Positions 1-7,163 are shown, counted from the first letter of the stretch. The stretch is 11,820 bases of DNA from Pseudomonadota bacterium (GCA_023389425.1 JAEWEK010000167.1:1-11820), one strand, 5' to 3'. Numbers and translations are program-made. The notes: generated by a model not told the origin, from the letters alone.

Positions 1-1140
1 GTGTACCGCGGCGCCGGGCTCGAGATGCCGGCCGTGTTGTCCAGCCTGAATTTGAACGTGGTGCGGCGCGACGGCAAGCAATTCCTGCATCTGACCACCA
101 CCCGGCCGATCGAGGCTGACCACCTGCACCTGTACCTGGAACTGAGCGACGGCGGCACACGCGGTGTGCGCCTGGCGACCTTGTGGTTCACGCCGGACCC
201 GGCGCCGCCACCGCCGCGCATCGTGGCAGCGCCGCTTCCCGTGCCGCCCGTGATCCAGGAAATTGCACCGGCGCGGGCTTTGCCGGCGCGCCAGCAGAAG
301 CCGGTCCGGCCCTTGCCGGAGCCTGTTCGCGTCGTCGTGAAGGATGAGGCAAGGCCTGGCGTGGTGGCGGAGGCGAAGCCGGCCGAGCCGAAGGTGGCAA
401 AGACGGCGAGCGCGCCGCTGGAATCGAAGCCGGCGAAACCGGTCGAAGCCCCACCAGCGAAGGCGGCCGCGGCGCCGGCCGAATCGAAGCCGGCCCACGC
501 GGCCCCGTCCAGCGCCGAACAGCCGAAGCCGCCGCTCGCCGTAGCCGCCGCCAGGGCAAAACAGCCGCCGCCGGCTGCGATCCCCTTGCCGAAGCTGGCG
601 CCGGTTTGCCCGAAGGATCCGGCCCCGGCCGAGAGCGCCGCCTGCACTGGCCTGGACAGCAAGAACAGCGAACTGCGCGCGGAACTGGTCAAGCTCGAAG
701 CGCGCGTGAAGATGCTGCAGGAGCAGGAACAGGCGCACGCCGCAGCCGCCGCAAAAGCCGCAGCCGCGCCAAAGCCTGTTGAAGTTCCGGCACCTGTGGA
801 GCCAGCAAAGCCGGCCAAGCCGGCCAAGGCCGCCGCGATTGAGCGCCCGGCCGCTGATGAAAAATTCGGCCAGGTCATCGACGAAGCGCCGGCGCCGGTA
901 TTCACGCCGGTCAAGCTGAAGCCGGTGGTGCCGGTAGCGCCGCCGCCGCCCGAGCCGGAGCCGGAGCCGGCGGGCATGCCGTGGGGCTGGATCGCGGGCG
1001 CCGGGGCAGGGGTGTTCGGGCTGATCGGCGCCTTGCAATTCTGGCGCCATCGCCGCCAGCAGGCGAAGAAGGCGCATCGGGTGCACGCGCCGCTGCCGGA
1101 AACCGATGACGAGGAGATGATCGAGCCGACTCTCGTTTAG
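1..1140 (+). CDS. FimV-N-domain-like membrane protein, 5' partial
   Basis: Open from the first base to the TAG at 1138-1140, so the true start lies upstream; 379 residues are visible. Residues about 1-66 (AGL.MP..L..LNL.VVRRDGKQFL, then TTTRPIEADHLHLYLEL and a closing TPDP) resemble the end of the N-terminal domain of FimV/HubP polar-landmark proteins. Next comes a long Ala/Pro/Lys-rich linker (about 67-215) with two cysteines (C203, C215), then a short charged coiled-coil-like segment (about 218-255) and more Ala/Pro sequence. A single membrane segment (about 328-347, GWIAGAGAGVFGLIGAL) is followed by an Arg/Lys-rich stretch and a short acidic tail. FimV proteins organise the cell pole, type IV pili and flagella; a periplasmic domain with a cytoplasmic tail fits the layout. 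The usual long cytoplasmic TPR-containing FimV C-terminus is absent, so this is a short relative rather than canonical fimV. Family call moderate; exact role unknown. Confidence 0.6.
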   Translation: MYRGAGLEMPAVLSSLNLNVVRRDGKQFLHLTTTRPIEADHLHLYLELSDGGTRGVRLATLWFTPDPAPPPPRIVAAPLPVPPVIQEIAPARALPARQQKPVRPLPEPVRVVVKDEARPGVVAEAKPAEPKVAKTASAPLESKPAKPVEAPPAKAAAAPAESKPAHAAPSSAEQPKPPLAVAAARAKQPPPAAIPLPKLAPVCPKDPAPAESAACTGLDSKNSELRAELVKLEARVKMLQEQEQAHAAAAAKAAAAPKPVEVPAPVEPAKPAKPAKAAAIERPAADEKFGQVIDEAPAPVFTPVKLKPVVPVAPPPPEPEPEPAGMPWGWIAGAGAGVFGLIGALQFWRHRRQQAKKAHRVHAPLPETDDEEMIEPTLV

Positions 1141-1155
1141 TACTTACAAGAAAAT

Positions 1156-1184
1156 TTAGCACGCCCGTCATTTTTTGTTATACT
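1156..1184 (+). promoter_or_regulatory. sigma70-like promoter for the structured RNA
   Basis: TTAGCA at 1156-1161 (4 of 6 matches to TTGACA) is separated by exactly 17 bp from TATACT at 1179-1184 (5 of 6 matches to TATAAT). The predicted transcription start is near 1191, where the first hairpin of the RNA begins. The promoter starts 16 bp after the stop of the FimV-like gene, and I see no terminator between them, so readthrough from upstream is also possible. Confidence 0.55.
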
Positions 1185-1190
1185 GTGCTT

Positions 1191-1412
1191 GTGGTTGTCA
1201 AAACCACAAAGACGGCTCAGGATCTGTCGCAGCCACCACCGATAGCGTGGCGCGGAATGCAGATGATCGTTGAGGAAACGCCTGAGTCCGGAAGCAGTTC
1301 GCTAGCCAACAGTGTGCGGCGAACGCCGGATGCAACCGGCAAGAGGCGACACCAGCAGATAGCTGGTGCTCGCTCTCTCCGCAGTACCCAAAGCGCCCGA
1401 GTGGCGCTTTTT
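1191..1412 (+). ncRNA. Putative structured small RNA, family not recognised
   Basis: No convincing protein is encoded here, yet the stretch is bounded by a good promoter and a strong terminator and folds by hand into consecutive helices. Pairings seen: 1191-1196 with 1202-1207 (GTGGTT/AACCAC); 1213-1221 with 1281-1290 (CGGCTCAGG/CCTGAGTCCG, one bulged T). This second helix encloses 1222-1226 with 1260-1264 (ATCTG/CAGAT), 1228-1236 with 1247-1254 (one bulged A) and 1268-1271 with 1277-1280 (loop GAGGA). Downstream are 1297-1302 with 1319-1324 (GTTCGC/GCGAAC), 1325-1329 with 1336-1340 (GCCGG/CCGGC) and 1350-1356 with 1362-1368 (CACCAGC/GCTGGTG, extendable outward through 1343-1348 with 1371-1377), then the terminator. 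I compared it from memory with 6S, RNase P, SRP, tmRNA and common riboswitches and found no match. It cannot be a cis leader because the next gene is on the opposite strand. GGA occurs five times, once in a hairpin loop, so CsrA binding is possible but only a guess. Confidence 0.55.
1390..1412 (+). terminator. Rho-independent terminator of the structured RNA
   Basis: An 8-bp stem AAAGCGCC (1390-1397) / GGCGCTTT (1403-1410) with loop CGAGT runs into a T tract (1408-1412). It gives a defined 3' end at about 1412 for the RNA starting near 1191. Confidence 0.85.
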
Positions 1413-1440
1413 CATTTTCCGGCTGCCGGCCTCAGGCATG

Positions 1441-1464
1441 AAAAAAAGCGCCCGCAGGCGCTTT
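1441..1464 (-). terminator. Rho-independent terminator of fliT
   Basis: On the minus strand an 8-bp stem (1464-1457 with 1452-1445, AAAGCGCC/GGCGCTTT) with loop TGCG is followed by seven T residues. It lies about 20 bp after the fliT stop. Its stem is identical to that of the facing terminator at 1390-1412, so the two convergent transcripts are insulated by twin hairpins. Confidence 0.85.
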
Positions 1465-1484
1465 ATTATCGAGTAATCAGTAAC

Positions 1485-1766
1485 TTAGTGAGCGCAAGCC
1501 AGCTCGTCGACGCGGGCCATCCACGGCTCGGTGACCTGGCGGATGGCACGATCGTTGGCCATGATCTGCTTGAGCAGGTCGATCTTGCGCTGGCGCTGGG
1601 CGCCTTCGAGGGCAGGGACGCCGGTGGCGGCCGCGGCGCTTTCGATCACGCAACGAGTTTCCAGCTGCGCCAGACGCTGCATGTCGCCCGCTTGCGCGGC
1701 GGCAGCCATCTGGCCGGTCAGGCCGGCAAGGTTCTCGTACATCGACAGCACTTCGTTGGAGGTCAT
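1485..1766 (-). CDS. fliT: FliT-family flagellar export chaperone
   Basis: A 93-residue protein, MTSNEVLSMYENLAGLTG at the start and QVTEPWMARVDELACAH at the end. The mostly helical composition, the YENLAGLTGQM start, a central LAQLETRC helix and the RKIDLLKQIMANDRAIRQVTEPW block are typical of proteobacterial FliT. Known FliT proteins are small cytoplasmic chaperones that bind the filament cap protein FliD and help time flagellar export. The ATG at 1766 is chosen because GGAGAAGG (1776-1769) lies at proper Shine-Dalgarno spacing; an in-frame GTG at 1778 would add four residues and has its own GGAG upstream, so it cannot be excluded. The gene stands alone on its strand between two plus-strand genes, with no fliD or fliS in view, and is preceded by a FliA-type promoter, so late flagellar expression is expected. 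The family call rests on overall pattern, as FliT is poorly conserved. Confidence 0.8.
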   Translation of the reverse strand: MTSNEVLSMYENLAGLTGQMAAAAQAGDMQRLAQLETRCVIESAAAATGVPALEGAQRQRKIDLLKQIMANDRAIRQVTEPWMARVDELACAH

Positions 1767-1814
1767 CGCCTTCTCCACTTCCCAAACTCCGGGCGGATTG
1801 CCGGTTCTCTAGAC

Positions 1815-1842
1815 TTATCGGCGCGAATTTCGGGAACTTTAG
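1815..1842 (-). promoter_or_regulatory. sigma28 (FliA) flagellar promoter of fliT
   Basis: Read on the minus strand: C TAAAGTTC (1842-1834), an 11-bp spacer, then GCCGATAA (1822-1815). The enteric FliA consensus is TAAAGTTT-N11-GCCGATAA, so this matches 15 of 16 defined positions with exact spacing. Transcription would start near 1808, about 40 nt ahead of the fliT ATG. A run of A and T residues (about 1851-1871) sits just upstream of the -35 element and could act like an UP element. Confidence 0.9.
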
Positions 1843-1884
1843 GGTTTGCCGCAAAAAATTTTTAAAATTTTCCCCCATGCTCTT

Positions 1885-1912
1885 TTGTCATGCTTGCATG
1901 ATGTTATGTCAT
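1885..1912 (+). promoter_or_regulatory. Possible promoter of the M1 aminopeptidase gene
   Basis: TTGTCA (1885-1890, 5 of 6 to TTGACA), a 16-bp spacer and TGTCAT (1907-1912, 4 of 6 to TATAAT) form a weak sigma70 candidate, giving a leader of about 145 nt. Overlapping it is a dyad, ATGATG (1898-1903) and CATCAT (1910-1915) around TTATGT, which could be an operator. Nothing else in 1843-2050 is clearly better. Confidence 0.3.
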
Positions 1913-2051
1913 CATCCAGCACGGCCATTCCCGGAAAAATGCGTTCTGGCCCGGATTTTTGCGTCCTGTCGCATGAACGCTGCGCCCGGCGCACGCTTTC
2001 CTTACAGTTCAGGGCGACGCTCGCCACGAGTGGGCGCCATCACAATAAAAG

Positions 2052-2059
2052 AAGGGGAG
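2052..2059 (+). promoter_or_regulatory. Ribosome binding site of the M1 gene
   Basis: AAGGGGAG three bases before the ATG at 2063, with its GGGG core at usable spacing, decides the start. The reading frame stays open upstream to 1877, but those codons lack a comparable site and would bury the signal peptide. Confidence 0.75.
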
Positions 2060-2062
2060 ACT

Positions 2063-4684
2063 ATGAAGCAACAACTGTTGCGTGCGGCCATCGCGGCCGC
2101 GTTTGCGCTGGATGCCGGCGCCGCGTTCGCCGAAGCACCATTTTCTTTCGCCGCCACGCCGGGAAAATTGCCCAAGGATGTGCTGCCGATCCAGTACGCC
2201 GCCCATATCGTGCCGGATATCGCCGCCAACACCTTCCGCGGCGAGGAAAGCATCGAGATCGAGGTTCTCAAGACGACCTCGACCATCATGCTGAATGCCG
2301 ACAAGCTCGAGATCGCCAACGCTACCCTGAGCGGCAAGCGCTTGGCCCCGGTCAAGCTCACCCCGGCAATGAATTCCGAGCAGCAGACTGTCAGCTTCGC
2401 CCTGCCCACACCGCTCAAGCCGGGCCGCTACCGCCTGGCCATGGAATTTTCCGGCCAGATCAACCGTGAAGCGCGCGGCATCTTCTACATGAACTACAAG
2501 GCCGGCGGCGACAGCAAGAAGATGATCGCCACCACGATGGAGCCGACCGACGCCCGCCGGCTGTTGCCGAGCTGGGACGAGCCCGCTTTCCGCGCCCGCT
2601 TCAAGCTGAGCATCGACGTGCCGGCGACCTTCAGCGCCTATTCCAATACCCCGGTCGACAAGCAGCAGGCGCTCGACGACGGCAAGCAGCGCTTCTCGTT
2701 CGCCTTGACGCCCAAGATGCCGAGCTACCTGGTGGTGCTGGCCGCCGGCGAACTGGAGCGCCTGTCCGGCAAGCAGGATGGCGTGGACATCGGCGTCGTC
2801 ACGACCAGGGGCAAGCTCGGCTCGGCCCAGATCCCGCTGGCCGACGCCAAGGAGATCATCCACTATTACAACGGCTACTTCGGCGTGCCGTATCCGCTGC
2901 CCAAGCTCGACCTGATCGCGATGCCCGGCGGCTTCAACGGCGCGATGGAAAACTGGGGCGGCATTACTTATAGCGAGTCGGCCCTGCTGGTCGATCCGCA
3001 GCGCAGCGCGCCCGAGTCGCGCCAGGGCACGTTCTCGGTCAATGCCCACGAGATCGCGCACCAGTGGTTCGGCAACCTGGTGACGATGGCCTGGTGGGAC
3101 AACCTGTGGCTCAACGAAGGCTTCGCCTCGTGGATGGCGGCCAAGGCGACCGACCATTTCCACCCCGAGTGGCGGCCCTATTTAAACGGCATCGCCGAGC
3201 GCGAAGGCGTACTGAACCTGGACGCACGCAAGACCACGCACCCGATCCAGACCCGCATCGACAACGAGTCGCAGGCCGCCAACGCCTTCGATGCCATCAC
3301 CTACGAAAAAGGGCAGGGCTTCCTGCGCATGCTGGAGGATTACCTCGGCGAAGACGCCTTCCGCAAAGGTATCCGCGACTACATGGCCGCGCACAAATAT
3401 TCCAACACGACCTCGCAAGACCTGTGGAACGCGCTGGAAAAAGCCTCGGGCAAGCCGGTCGGCCAGCTGGCCTCGGACTGGACCACCCAGCCCGGCTTCC
3501 CGCTGATCCAGGTCGAGCAGGCCTGCGAGAACGGCAAGCGCAAGGTGACGCTGTCGCAGCAGCAGTTCCGCGTGGACGAGCCGGCCGCCGGGCAGCGCCA
3601 ATGGCATGTGCCGCTGCAAGTGGGCACGGTCAATGGCCGCGCCATGTACACCCTGCTGTCGACGCCGTCCGCCACCTTCGAGCAGGGCGGCTGCGACGGC
3701 ACGCTGGTGGTCGATCCCTACAGCGTCGGCTTCTTCCGCATCCAGTACGATCCGCACAGCTTCCAGGCCCTGTCGGCCCAGGCCCCCAAGCTGCCGGACC
3801 CGACCCGGTTGAAGCTGCTGACCGATACCTGGGCCCTGGTGAGCGCCGGCCGCTTGCCGCTGGACAGCTACCTGAAGCTGGTGCGCCAGTACCAGCACGA
3901 GCCGCGCCTGGCGGTGTGGCAATCGATCTCCGGCAACCTTGGTTCCCTGTACAACCTGGCCCGCAACGAGCCGGAGCAGCCGCTGATCGGCCGCTTCATC
4001 AACGAATTCGCCGCGCCCAAGATGCGCGAGCTGGGCTGGGACGAGAAGGCCGGCGAGCCCGGCGAAGACAAGCGCCTGCGCGCCTTGCTGGCGATGGCGC
4101 TGGCGCAGACCGGCGATGCCGAGGCGATCGCCCAGGCGCGCCAGCGCTTTGCCCGCTACCTGGCGGACCCGGCCTCGGTGAACCCGTCGCTGGCCGAATT
4201 CGTGCTGCGCACGGCCGGGCGCTACGCCGACGCCGCCACCTACGATGCCATCGCCAGGCGCACCATGGAAACCGGGAGCACCGAGGAGCGCAACCGCCTC
4301 GGCCGCGCCCTCACCAGCGCGCGCGACCCGGCGCTGGCCGCGCGCACGCTGGCGCTGGCCATCTCGCCCGATATGCCGCCCAGCCTGGCGGAACACATGG
4401 TGGCCGACGTCGGCCGCGAGCACACGGCGCAAGCCTGGGACTTCGCCGTGCAGCACCGCGAGGCCCTGCTCAAGAACCTCAATGCGCTGGCGGTCGACCG
4501 CGCCTTCGCCGACGTCGTCGGCGGCTCGAGCAATGCGGCCGATGCCGACATGATGGAGGACTATGTCCGCAAGAACTTTGGCCCGGATGCGCTGGTCGAA
4601 GCCCATCGGGTCGGCAACGGCATTCGCGTCCGTGCGGCGCAGAAAGCGCGCTTGCTGCCGCAGGTGCGGGAGGCCTTGAAGTGA
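2063..4684 (+). CDS. Exported M1-family zinc aminopeptidase
   Basis: An 873-residue protein close to the usual length of PepN/ERAP-type M1 aminopeptidases, which remove N-terminal amino acids from peptides. Residues 1-23 form a signal peptide (KQQLLRAAIAAAFAL..., probable cut after AFA at 23), so the enzyme acts in the periplasm or outside; an Asp at position 17 inside the hydrophobic core is unusual. An N-terminal beta domain carries EPTDARRLLPSWDEPAF. The catalytic domain has the substrate-binding motif GAMEN (293-297), HEIAH (329-333) and E352 eighteen residues later in LWLNEGFASW, giving zinc ligands H329, H333 and E352 with general base E330; Y414 in ITYEKG is the expected transition-state tyrosine. 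The C-terminal third (about 560-870) is helical, as in ERAP-like M1 enzymes. All key residues are present. It is followed after 80 bp by an M13 peptidase on the same strand, probably co-expressed. Substrate preference is not readable from the sequence. Confidence 0.95.
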   Translation: MKQQLLRAAIAAAFALDAGAAFAEAPFSFAATPGKLPKDVLPIQYAAHIVPDIAANTFRGEESIEIEVLKTTSTIMLNADKLEIANATLSGKRLAPVKLTPAMNSEQQTVSFALPTPLKPGRYRLAMEFSGQINREARGIFYMNYKAGGDSKKMIATTMEPTDARRLLPSWDEPAFRARFKLSIDVPATFSAYSNTPVDKQQALDDGKQRFSFALTPKMPSYLVVLAAGELERLSGKQDGVDIGVVTTRGKLGSAQIPLADAKEIIHYYNGYFGVPYPLPKLDLIAMPGGFNGAMENWGGITYSESALLVDPQRSAPESRQGTFSVNAHEIAHQWFGNLVTMAWWDNLWLNEGFASWMAAKATDHFHPEWRPYLNGIAEREGVLNLDARKTTHPIQTRIDNESQAANAFDAITYEKGQGFLRMLEDYLGEDAFRKGIRDYMAAHKYSNTTSQDLWNALEKASGKPVGQLASDWTTQPGFPLIQVEQACENGKRKVTLSQQQFRVDEPAAGQRQWHVPLQVGTVNGRAMYTLLSTPSATFEQGGCDGTLVVDPYSVGFFRIQYDPHSFQALSAQAPKLPDPTRLKLLTDTWALVSAGRLPLDSYLKLVRQYQHEPRLAVWQSISGNLGSLYNLARNEPEQPLIGRFINEFAAPKMRELGWDEKAGEPGEDKRLRALLAMALAQTGDAEAIAQARQRFARYLADPASVNPSLAEFVLRTAGRYADAATYDAIARRTMETGSTEERNRLGRALTSARDPALAARTLALAISPDMPPSLAEHMVADVGREHTAQAWDFAVQHREALLKNLNALAVDRAFADVVGGSSNAADADMMEDYVRKNFGPDALVEAHRVGNGIRVRAAQKARLLPQVREALK

Positions 4685-4692
4685 CGCACGAT

Positions 4693-4718
4693 TCATGCGC
4701 GCAAGCTTGCGTGCATGA
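4693..4718 (+). promoter_or_regulatory. Hairpin in the M1-M13 spacer
   Basis: An 11-bp stem (4693-4703 with 4708-4718, arms TCATGCGCGCA and TGCGTGCATGA, one G-T wobble) closes on the loop AGCT, beginning 9 bp after the M1 stop. No T tract follows, so it is not a standard terminator. It could stabilise the upstream mRNA end, attenuate expression of the M13 gene, or be an operator. GATAAT (4722-4727) just after it resembles a -10 box, but I find no matching -35 element. Confidence 0.4.
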
Positions 4719-4764
4719 GCGGATAATAATTCGATTCACAACACCGACAACAAGAAGGGACACC

Positions 4765-6819
4765 ATGAATACTCGCTGGACTCCGATCAAAACCGCGCTC
4801 GCGCTGGCCCTGTGCGGCGCCTCGCTTGTCTTTACTCCCGGCCATGCACAGCAGCAAGCGCCTGCCGCGGCGGCGCCGGCCCCGGAAAAGTCGGCGACGG
4901 TGCGGCCGGGCGACGACTTCTTCGCCTGGGCCAATAACGAGTGGCTGTCGAAGACCGAGATCCCAGCCGACAAGGCGGCCTGGGGCGCGATGGGCCAGCT
5001 GGCCGAGGAAACCAACCAGCGCATCGTCAAGATGATCGAGGGCCTGGCGGGCCAGAAGAACCTGACGGCCGACGAGCGCCGCGTGTCGGATTACTACAGC
5101 GCCTACATGAACGAGCAGGCGATCGAGCAGAAGGGCGTGGCGCCGCTCAAGCCCATGCTGGCCAGGATCGACGCGATCAAGGACAAGGCCGGCCTGACCC
5201 GTGCGCTAGGTGCCGGCCTGCGCGCCGACGTCGACGCCCTGAACGCCACCAACTTCTACACCGAGAACCTGCTCGGCCTGTGGGTCGCCCCGGGCCTGCA
5301 CGACCCGGCGCACAATATCGGCTACCTGATGCAGGGCGGCCTGGGCATGCCGGACCGCGCCTACTACCTCGACAAGAGCGAGCGCATGGCCGGCCTGCGC
5401 GACAAATACCAGGCCTACATTGCCGCGATGCTCAAGCTCGCCGGCTATGACAATGTCGACAAGCGCGCGCAGGGCGTGATGGCGCTGGAAACCGCGATCG
5501 CCCAGACCCACGCCACGCGCGAAGCCTCGGCCGACGTGCACCTGGCCGACAACACCTGGACCATGAAGGATTTCAAGGCGAAGGCGCCGGGCATGGACTG
5601 GAACGCCTTCTTCCAGGCCGCCGGCCTGTCGGACCAGAAGAAATTCATGATCTGGCATCCGACCGCGGTGAAGGGCGAGGCCTCGCTGGTGAACAGCACC
5701 GACCTGGCCACCTGGAAGGACTGGCTGGCCTTCCACCAGATCAACCACTTCGCGGCCGTCCTGCCGAAGGATGTTGTCGACCAGAAGTTCGCGTTCTACG
5801 GCACGGCGCTGACCGGCACCCCGCAGCAATCGGCCCGCTACAAGCGCGCCCTGGCATCGACCAATGGCGCGATGGACGAAGCCGTGGGCAAGATCTACGT
5901 CGCCAAGTTCTTCCCGCCCGAGAGCAAGGCGCGCGTGCAACAAATGGTGGCCAACATCATTACCGCCTTCGGCCACCGCATCGACAAGCTCGACTGGATG
6001 GCACCGGCCACCCGCGCCCAGGCCAAGGAAAAGCTGAAGACGCTGTACGTGGGCGTGGGCTATCCGGACAAGTGGAAGTCGTACGACGGCCTGGTGGTGT
6101 CGCCGACCGATGCCTTCGCCAATGCCGTGAACGCCGAGCAGTTCTACTACAAGCAGCAGGTCGCCAAGCTGCACCAGAAGCCGGACATGCGCGAGTGGGT
6201 GATGCCGCCGCAGCTGGTCAACGCCGTCAACCTGCCGCTGCAGAATGCGCTGAACTTCCCGGCCGCGATCCTGCAGCCGCCGTTCTTCGATCCGAAGGCG
6301 TCGGAAGCGTCCAACTACGGCTCGATCGGCGCCATCATCGGCCACGAGATCAGCCACAGCTTCGACGACCAGGGCTCGCAGTTCGATGCCCAGGGCCGCC
6401 TGCGCGACTGGTGGACCAAGCAGGACGCGGAGCACTTCAAGGAAGCGTCGCAGAAGCTGGCCGCGCAGTATTCGGCGTACAAGCCTTTCCCTGACCTGGC
6501 GGTCAATGGCCAGCTGACGCTGAGCGAAAACCTGGCCGACCTGGCGGGCCTGTCCGCGTCGCTGGATGCGCTGCACGCCGCGCTGGGCGGCAAGGCGAAC
6601 GAGGACGCCGACCGCGAGTTCTTCACCGGCTTCGCGCACAGCTGGCGCACCAAGGCGCGCGAAGCCGCCGAGCGCCGCCAGATTCTCACCGACGGCCATT
6701 CGCCGGCCCAGTACCGCGCCGCCACCGTGCGCAATATGGATGCGTGGTACAAGGCTTTCGACGTGAAGCCGGGCGAGAAGCTGTACCTGGCACCGGAGCA
6801 GCGTGTGCGGGTTTGGTAG
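4765..6819 (+). CDS. Exported M13-family (neprilysin-like) zinc metallopeptidase
   Basis: A 684-residue protein, the usual size of bacterial PepO/neprilysin-type endopeptidases, which cut oligopeptides. The ATG at 4765 follows AGAAGGGA. Residues 1-28 form a signal peptide, probably cut after GHA. C17 is not in a valid lipobox (Leu precedes it), so a lipoprotein is unlikely. The N-terminal M13 domain (about 45-420) begins RPGDDFFAWANNEWL. The catalytic domain has the substrate-binding NA pair (486-487, in VNAVN; the tyrosine of the usual NAxY is Asn here), FPAAILQPPFF, HEISH (527-531) and SENLADLAG with E588 and D592. Zinc ligands are thus H527, H531 and E588, with E528 as general base. It ends in VRVW, the conserved family C-terminus. 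No cysteine is present after the signal peptide, unlike the disulfide-rich animal relatives. It follows the M1 gene by 80 bp and probably works with it in peptide breakdown. Confidence 0.95.
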   Translation: MNTRWTPIKTALALALCGASLVFTPGHAQQQAPAAAAPAPEKSATVRPGDDFFAWANNEWLSKTEIPADKAAWGAMGQLAEETNQRIVKMIEGLAGQKNLTADERRVSDYYSAYMNEQAIEQKGVAPLKPMLARIDAIKDKAGLTRALGAGLRADVDALNATNFYTENLLGLWVAPGLHDPAHNIGYLMQGGLGMPDRAYYLDKSERMAGLRDKYQAYIAAMLKLAGYDNVDKRAQGVMALETAIAQTHATREASADVHLADNTWTMKDFKAKAPGMDWNAFFQAAGLSDQKKFMIWHPTAVKGEASLVNSTDLATWKDWLAFHQINHFAAVLPKDVVDQKFAFYGTALTGTPQQSARYKRALASTNGAMDEAVGKIYVAKFFPPESKARVQQMVANIITAFGHRIDKLDWMAPATRAQAKEKLKTLYVGVGYPDKWKSYDGLVVSPTDAFANAVNAEQFYYKQQVAKLHQKPDMREWVMPPQLVNAVNLPLQNALNFPAAILQPPFFDPKASEASNYGSIGAIIGHEISHSFDDQGSQFDAQGRLRDWWTKQDAEHFKEASQKLAAQYSAYKPFPDLAVNGQLTLSENLADLAGLSASLDALHAALGGKANEDADREFFTGFAHSWRTKAREAAERRQILTDGHSPAQYRAATVRNMDAWYKAFDVKPGEKLYLAPEQRVRVW

Positions 6820-6883
6820 TTGGCTGGCGCTGCCGCTTCGATGAAATACGACGTTCCTGGTACGCTGGCGCTGCCGCGCCGGT
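6820..6883. repeat. Degenerate tail fragments of the palindromic repeat
   Basis: Two stretches match the right-hand tail of the full units that follow: GGCGCTGCCGC TTCGATGA right after the M13 stop, and TACGACGTTC (6847-6856) followed by TGGTACGCTGGCGCTGCCGC. They look like eroded remains of one or two further units. Confidence 0.5.
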
Positions 6884-6894
6884 GATATAACAAC

Positions 6895-7004
6895 GAACGT
6901 CGTTCCCGCGAAGGCGGGAAGCCCATTTTCTGTGCGCACCGCTGCGGTCAACGCTAGTGGTCAGCGCAATAAATGGGGTCCCCGCCTCCGCGAGGACGAC
7001 GTTC
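6895..7004. repeat. REP pair (BIME-like), unit 1
   Basis: Two 34-bp arms in inverted orientation, 6895-6928 and 6971-7004, flank a 42-bp centre. The left arm contains its own hairpin, TTCCCGCGAAGGCGGGAA. The right arm is its imperfect reverse complement (GTCCCCGCCTCCGCGAGGAC). The centre contains a small ACCGC-T-GCGGT hairpin. This is the architecture of paired REP sequences. Confidence 0.85.
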
Positions 7005-7053
7005 ATGGTGTGCTGGCGCTGCCGCCTCGATGATATGCCGGTGATATAACAAC

Positions 7054-7163
7054 GAACGTCGTTCCCGCGAAGGCGGGAACCCCATTTTCTCTGCGCACCG
7101 CTGCGGTCAACGCTAGTGGTCAGCGCAATAAATGGGGTCCCCGCCTTCGCGAGGACGACGTTC
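7054..7163. repeat. REP pair (BIME-like), unit 2
   Basis: Same organisation as unit 1: arms 7054-7087 and 7130-7163 around a 42-bp centre. It differs from unit 1 by only a few substitutions. It is offset by 159 bp from unit 1, with a linker ending in GGTGATATAAC. Confidence 0.85.

Noticed and set aside
1268..1296. GAGGAAACGCCTGAGTCCGG and CCGGAAGCAG recall RNase P and SRP RNA conserved blocks.
   Set aside because: The order, spacing and partner motifs of those RNAs are missing, and the total length of about 220 nt fits neither in betaproteobacteria.
1877..2062. The M1 reading frame is open 62 codons upstream, suggesting a longer N-terminus.
   Set aside because: The ATG at 2063 has a strong AAGGGGAG site and begins a typical signal peptide; the upstream stretch contains promoter-like and dyad sequence and does not look coding.
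4716..4740. TGAGCGGATAATAATT followed by TCACA resembles the lac operator and, with the nearby AAGCTTGC, cloning-vector sequence.
   Set aside because: Only one side of the operator matches (15 of 16 bases) and the other half is absent. No LacI-type gene or other vector sequence is present, and the flanking genes are continuous chromosomal sequence. Chance similarity is the simplest explanation.
4765..4848. Possible lipoprotein signal in the M13 protein (C17 after LAL).
   Set aside because: Leu immediately before the Cys is not accepted in a lipobox; a normal signal-peptidase-I cut after GHA fits better.
5206..6951. Long minus-strand open frame opposite the M13 gene (also others opposite the M1 gene).
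   Set aside because: It mirrors the codon bias of the true plus-strand gene, gives low-complexity Arg/Val/Gly/His-rich protein and matches no family pattern; the plus strand carries complete catalytic motifs.
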